From positions 1 through 64,000 of the forward strand of contig NZ_KE386492.1 in assembly GCF_000427405.1 (NCBI RefSeq): DNA of 64,000 nt, written 5' to 3'. The notes under the pieces were generated by a model. It was given only the letters and a program-made list of their open reading frames with translations, had not been told where the DNA came from and ran no database searches. Made by a program: the position numbers and the translations under genes. The stretch is from Flectobacillus major DSM 103. GTDB lineage: Bacteria > Bacteroidota > Bacteroidia > Cytophagales > Spirosomataceae. Positions 61,243 through 64,000 of the stretch are shown one piece after another; the first letter of the stretch is position 1; every line of letters starts with the position of its first letter.

Positions 61243-62403
61243 ATGAAAAAAAACATTCTCTTAGTCGCAGGTTTATTAGCTGGTGCTATGCTAACTGCTT
61301 GCGAATCTAAAAAAGCCGAAAACACTCAAACTAACGACACATTGAAAATCGAACAATCTGTATTTGGTAAGGTATCTGATAGTACTAATGCCACTTTGTA
61401 TACGCTTAAAAATCAGGCAGGAACAGAAGTGAAAATTTCCGACTTTGGTGGTACAATTGTATCGTGGACTGCTGCCGACAAAAACGGAAAATTTGAAGAT
61501 ATTACATTGGGTTGCGATTCGTTGGCGGGCTACCAAAAAGGTGTTCCTTATTTTGGTGCATTGATTGGCCGCTTCGGAAACCGTATTGCCAATGGTCAGT
61601 TCCAACTCGACGGTACTACTTATACGTTGGCCAAAAACAATGGCCCCAATGCTTTACATGGTGGCTTGAAGGGTTTTGACAAAGTATTGTGGACAGCCAC
61701 TCCAATAGATGGTGATGAGCCAGCCCTAAAATTAACTTATACTGCCAAAGATGGCGAAGAAGGGTATCCAGGCAATCTTTCGGTAGAGGTAATTTATACT
61801 TTGACAAAAGATAATTCTCTCAAAATTGATTATAAAGCTACTACCGACAAAGCAACAGTAATCAACTTGACCAACCATGCTTATTTTAACCTAAAAGGAG
61901 GCTTTAATAGCGATATTCTCGACCACGAGGTTACTTTGAATGCCGACAAGTTTTTGCCTGTTAGCAAAACGCTTATTCCTACAGGAGAGCTCAAGGCAGT
62001 TGCTGGCACACCTTTTGATTTTACAAAATCTACTAAAATTGGTTCTAGAATCAACGACACCAGCGACGAGCAAATTAAATTCGGGGGTGGTTATGACCAC
62101 TGTTGGGTTTTGGCCGATTCTAGCAAAAACCTTAAATTGGCAGCAAGTGTACTTGAACCTACTAGTGGCCGATTTTTAGAAGTATTCACAACCGAGCCTG
62201 CTATTCAGTTTTATACTGGAAACTTCTTGGACGGTACTATTGTCGGAAAAGGTGGAGCGGTTTACAAACATCGTTATGGGCTGTGTTTAGAAACTCAGCA
62301 TTATCCAAACTCTCCTAACCAAGCGAGCTTCCCAAGTACAGTACTAAAACCTGGCGAAACGTATCAGACTACTACCGTTTATAAATTCTCGGTAAAAAAA
62401 TAA
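61243..62403 (+). CDS. Aldose 1-epimerase (mutarotase), lipoprotein
   Basis: A 386-residue GalM-family mutarotase with a lipoprotein signal (MKKNILLVAGLLAGAMLTAC, lipobox LTAC at C20), so it sits in the periplasm or outer membrane. Catalytic His residues are in NALHGGLKGFDK and LTNHAYFNL, and the catalytic Glu in GLCLETQHYPNSPNQ. It interconverts alpha and beta sugar anomers, probably of arabinose before or during import. It has its own promoter and terminator after the main operon. Confidence 0.93.
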   Translation: MKKNILLVAGLLAGAMLTACESKKAENTQTNDTLKIEQSVFGKVSDSTNATLYTLKNQAGTEVKISDFGGTIVSWTAADKNGKFEDITLGCDSLAGYQKGVPYFGALIGRFGNRIANGQFQLDGTTYTLAKNNGPNALHGGLKGFDKVLWTATPIDGDEPALKLTYTAKDGEEGYPGNLSVEVIYTLTKDNSLKIDYKATTDKATVINLTNHAYFNLKGGFNSDILDHEVTLNADKFLPVSKTLIPTGELKAVAGTPFDFTKSTKIGSRINDTSDEQIKFGGGYDHCWVLADSSKNLKLAASVLEPTSGRFLEVFTTEPAIQFYTGNFLDGTIVGKGGAVYKHRYGLCLETQHYPNSPNQASFPSTVLKPGETYQTTTVYKFSVKK

Positions 62404-62420
62404 AACCAACATTCTTTCTC

Positions 62421-62454
62421 AAAAAAGTCAGGCCTACCAAGTCTGACTTTTTTT
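62421..62454 (+). terminator. Terminator after the aldose epimerase gene
   Basis: AAAAAAGTCAG (62421-62431) and CTGACTTTTTT (62443-62453) are exact complements and the right arm ends in a T run. Confidence 0.88.
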
Positions 62455-62590
62455 ATAGTACTTCGTAGAAAAAGCTTTCTTCAATAATATAACTATTTGT
62501 ATTTAATTTTACACAAAAACAGTAAGTCTATTGGATTTATCGTATTTTTTTGGGCAACTCCATCATTCTACACTAATTTTGTAGCTACTG

Positions 62591-62953
62591 ATGACTATCC
62601 CTAAAAATAACATATTGGCCTTCATTTGCATATTCATGACGTATGCTGTGGTATTTTTTACCATTGAGGGACGAGTATTACTCCAGCATGAAGCCGAAAG
62701 TGGGTTAATTAGTCATTTGAGCCTTGAACAAGCCGATGCGTATTTTGATGAAATCAATGGAGATTTGAAGGGAACTCTGCCCATTGTATCACAATATTAT
62801 ATTGATAGTTTGCCTTTAGGCTTTTTTTTTATTGTCTATTTATTTATTGAAAAATATACAACTCTACAAATTCGTTGTGCTTGCAACCACCGCTTCGCAT
62901 ACTCTCTCCAAAAAACATTATTTAAACATTATATAGCCATTAATGCCCCATGA
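62591..62953 (+). CDS. Small membrane protein of unknown function
   Basis: A 120-residue protein I do not recognise. Hydrophobic segments at about 8-25 and 74-88 suggest two membrane passes with an acidic loop between (HEAESGLISHLSLEQADAYFDEINGDLKGTLP). The last 30 residues are basic and unlike the rest, so the true extent is uncertain. It precedes the exporter gene by 95 bp. Confidence 0.5.
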   Translation: MTIPKNNILAFICIFMTYAVVFFTIEGRVLLQHEAESGLISHLSLEQADAYFDEINGDLKGTLPIVSQYYIDSLPLGFFFIVYLFIEKYTTLQIRCACNHRFAYSLQKTLFKHYIAINAP

Positions 62954-63048
62954 GTCGATATAGGGCTTTTATACCAAAGCTATTACTCACTCGACAAATT
63001 GTCCAAATTATTCATCCAATCATCAAAGTCATTTAAAATTTATAAATA

Positions 63049-64000
63049 ATGTGGAATAAAATTGCGAATATAATCATCCGAAATAGATTATTTTGGATTG
63101 GATTTATTTTAGTTTCAACCATTTTTATGGGTTATCAAGCCAGTAAAATCCAGCTTTCGTATGAATTTGCCAGAATTTTGCCTGCCAACGACCCAACCGA
63201 AAAAGAATACCAAAATTTTAGAAAGCTTTTTGGCGAAGACGGTAGCCTCATGGTAATCGGATGGCAGTCGCCTGATATTTATAAGCTTCAAAATTTCAAC
63301 GATTGGTACGACCTAACCCAGCAAATTAAAAAACATGAAGGTATCAAAAACGTTATTTCTTTAGCCAATCTGATAGACCTAAAAGTTAATGAATCTACCA
63401 AACGTTTTGACGTAAAGCCTGTATTGACCCAAAAACCTCAATCACAAACTGAATTAGATTCTGTTCGAGAAAAAATCAGTAACCTCAAGTTTTACGAAGG
63501 AACTATTCTCAACTCGAACACCAATACAACATTGATGGCCATCACCTTCAATGAAAAAACCTTAAATTCCAAGAAAAGAATTGCAATTGTAGGTGAAATC
63601 AAAGCCTTAGCTCATGAGTTTGAGCTAAAGCACCAAACTACATTGCATTTCTCGGGTATGCCATTTATCAGAACGGCAACAATGCAAAAAGTATCACGAG
63701 AAATGGAATTATTTATGGGATTGGCCGTAGTAGTTACAGCCATTATCTTATGGTTTTTCTTCCGTTCTGTTCGTTTTACTGTTGTTTCTATCTTGGTAGT
63801 ACTTATTGGAGTAGTATTCTCGGTAGGCACATTGGTAATGTTTGGTTATAAAATCACTATGTTAACGGGGCTTATTCCTCCATTACTCATCGTAATTGGT
63901 GTACCCAACTGTATCTTCTTGATTAATAGATACCAAGGCGAATTATTGGCACATGGCGATAAGCAATTGGCCATTCAAAATATGGTATCGGGTATTGGCC
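63049..64000 (+). CDS. MMPL/RND-type exporter, cut by the window end
   Basis: The first 317 codons of a large membrane transporter running off the window. The ATG at 63049 begins MWNKIANIIIRNRLFWIGFILVS, with an N-terminal membrane helix. A large periplasmic domain follows (YEFARILPANDPTEKEYQNFRKLFGEDGSLMVIGW), then a cluster of helices (about 225-300). This is the layout of MMPL/SSD-family RND proteins, often lipid or sterol-like substrate exporters. The frame is open to the last base. Confidence 0.88.
   Translation, partial: MWNKIANIIIRNRLFWIGFILVSTIFMGYQASKIQLSYEFARILPANDPTEKEYQNFRKLFGEDGSLMVIGWQSPDIYKLQNFNDWYDLTQQIKKHEGIKNVISLANLIDLKVNESTKRFDVKPVLTQKPQSQTELDSVREKISNLKFYEGTILNSNTNTTLMAITFNEKTLNSKKRIAIVGEIKALAHEFELKHQTTLHFSGMPFIRTATMQKVSREMELFMGLAVVVTAIILWFFFRSVRFTVVSILVVLIGVVFSVGTLVMFGYKITMLTGLIPPLLIVIGVPNCIFLINRYQGELLAHGDKQLAIQNMVSGIG

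Noticed and set aside
1-64000. tRNA, rRNA or known riboswitch
   Set aside because: Reading the intergenic regions I found no cloverleaf with T-loop signature, rRNA-like stretch or riboswitch core; a covariance-model search was not possible and could still find one.

Overview
The window is a piece of a chromosome from the phylum Bacteroidota, most like the Cytophagales (Flectobacillus/Arcicella/Runella type). This is inferred from low GC, the lack of Shine-Dalgarno sequences, several promoter -7 elements of the Bacteroidota form TAnnTTTG, Omp85- and VCBS-rich secreted proteins, ThuA/quinoprotein/cytochrome fusions and a Nudix-type arabinose regulator. The genus is a guess. I saw no rRNA, tRNA or CRISPR array.

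Layout. 0.2-10 kb: a large REC/multi-PAS histidine kinase, a small DUF3817 membrane protein, an HD phosphohydrolase fused to a Pycsar-type transmembrane effector domain, a PAP2 phosphatase, and a 1198-residue secreted phosphoesterase ending in an Omp85-like barrel. 10-17 kb: aldo/keto reductase, AraC regulator, small membrane protein, and a ThuA/quinoprotein/cytochrome c giant divergent from a Nudix-type regulator with a perfect palindrome between them. 18-23 kb: a four-gene minus-strand operon (VCBS/haem lipoprotein, esterase, sigma-54 response regulator, histidine kinase).

23.7-39.4 kb: redox and regulator genes carrying duplication scars: two paralogous AraC genes, three SDRs, a carboxymuconolactone-decarboxylase-family gene plus its broken 3' copy, and a near-identical 245-bp SDR promoter present twice. 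Between the duplicated parts (28.7-34.0 kb) lies a four-gene secretion cluster: small pilin-like protein, PapD-like chaperone, two-domain adhesin-like protein and a 921-residue barrel protein unlike classical FimD ushers. I read it as a non-canonical chaperone-usher fimbrial system, the best candidate here for something little described.

39.7-47.4 kb: Crp-like regulator, an overlapping APH/acyl-CoA dehydrogenase pair (a split counterpart of ACAD10/11), a lone serine recombinase, two unknown genes, an Ohr/OhrR peroxide-defence pair with a clear operator, and an SBF-like transporter.

47.8-62.4 kb: a complete L-arabinose regulon: two GH51 arabinofuranosidases, Nudix-type AraR, AraB, AraA, AraD, a sodium/sugar symporter, a GH43-like enzyme, a HAD phosphatase, a transaldolase and an aldose 1-epimerase. 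Secreted enzymes release arabinose, the symporter imports it, AraA-AraB-AraD convert it to xylulose 5-phosphate, and transaldolase links it to glycolysis. Three copies of a 17-bp palindrome (TGTGTCAnnnTAACACA type) precede the first GH51 gene, araR and araB. The window ends inside an MMPL/RND-type exporter gene.
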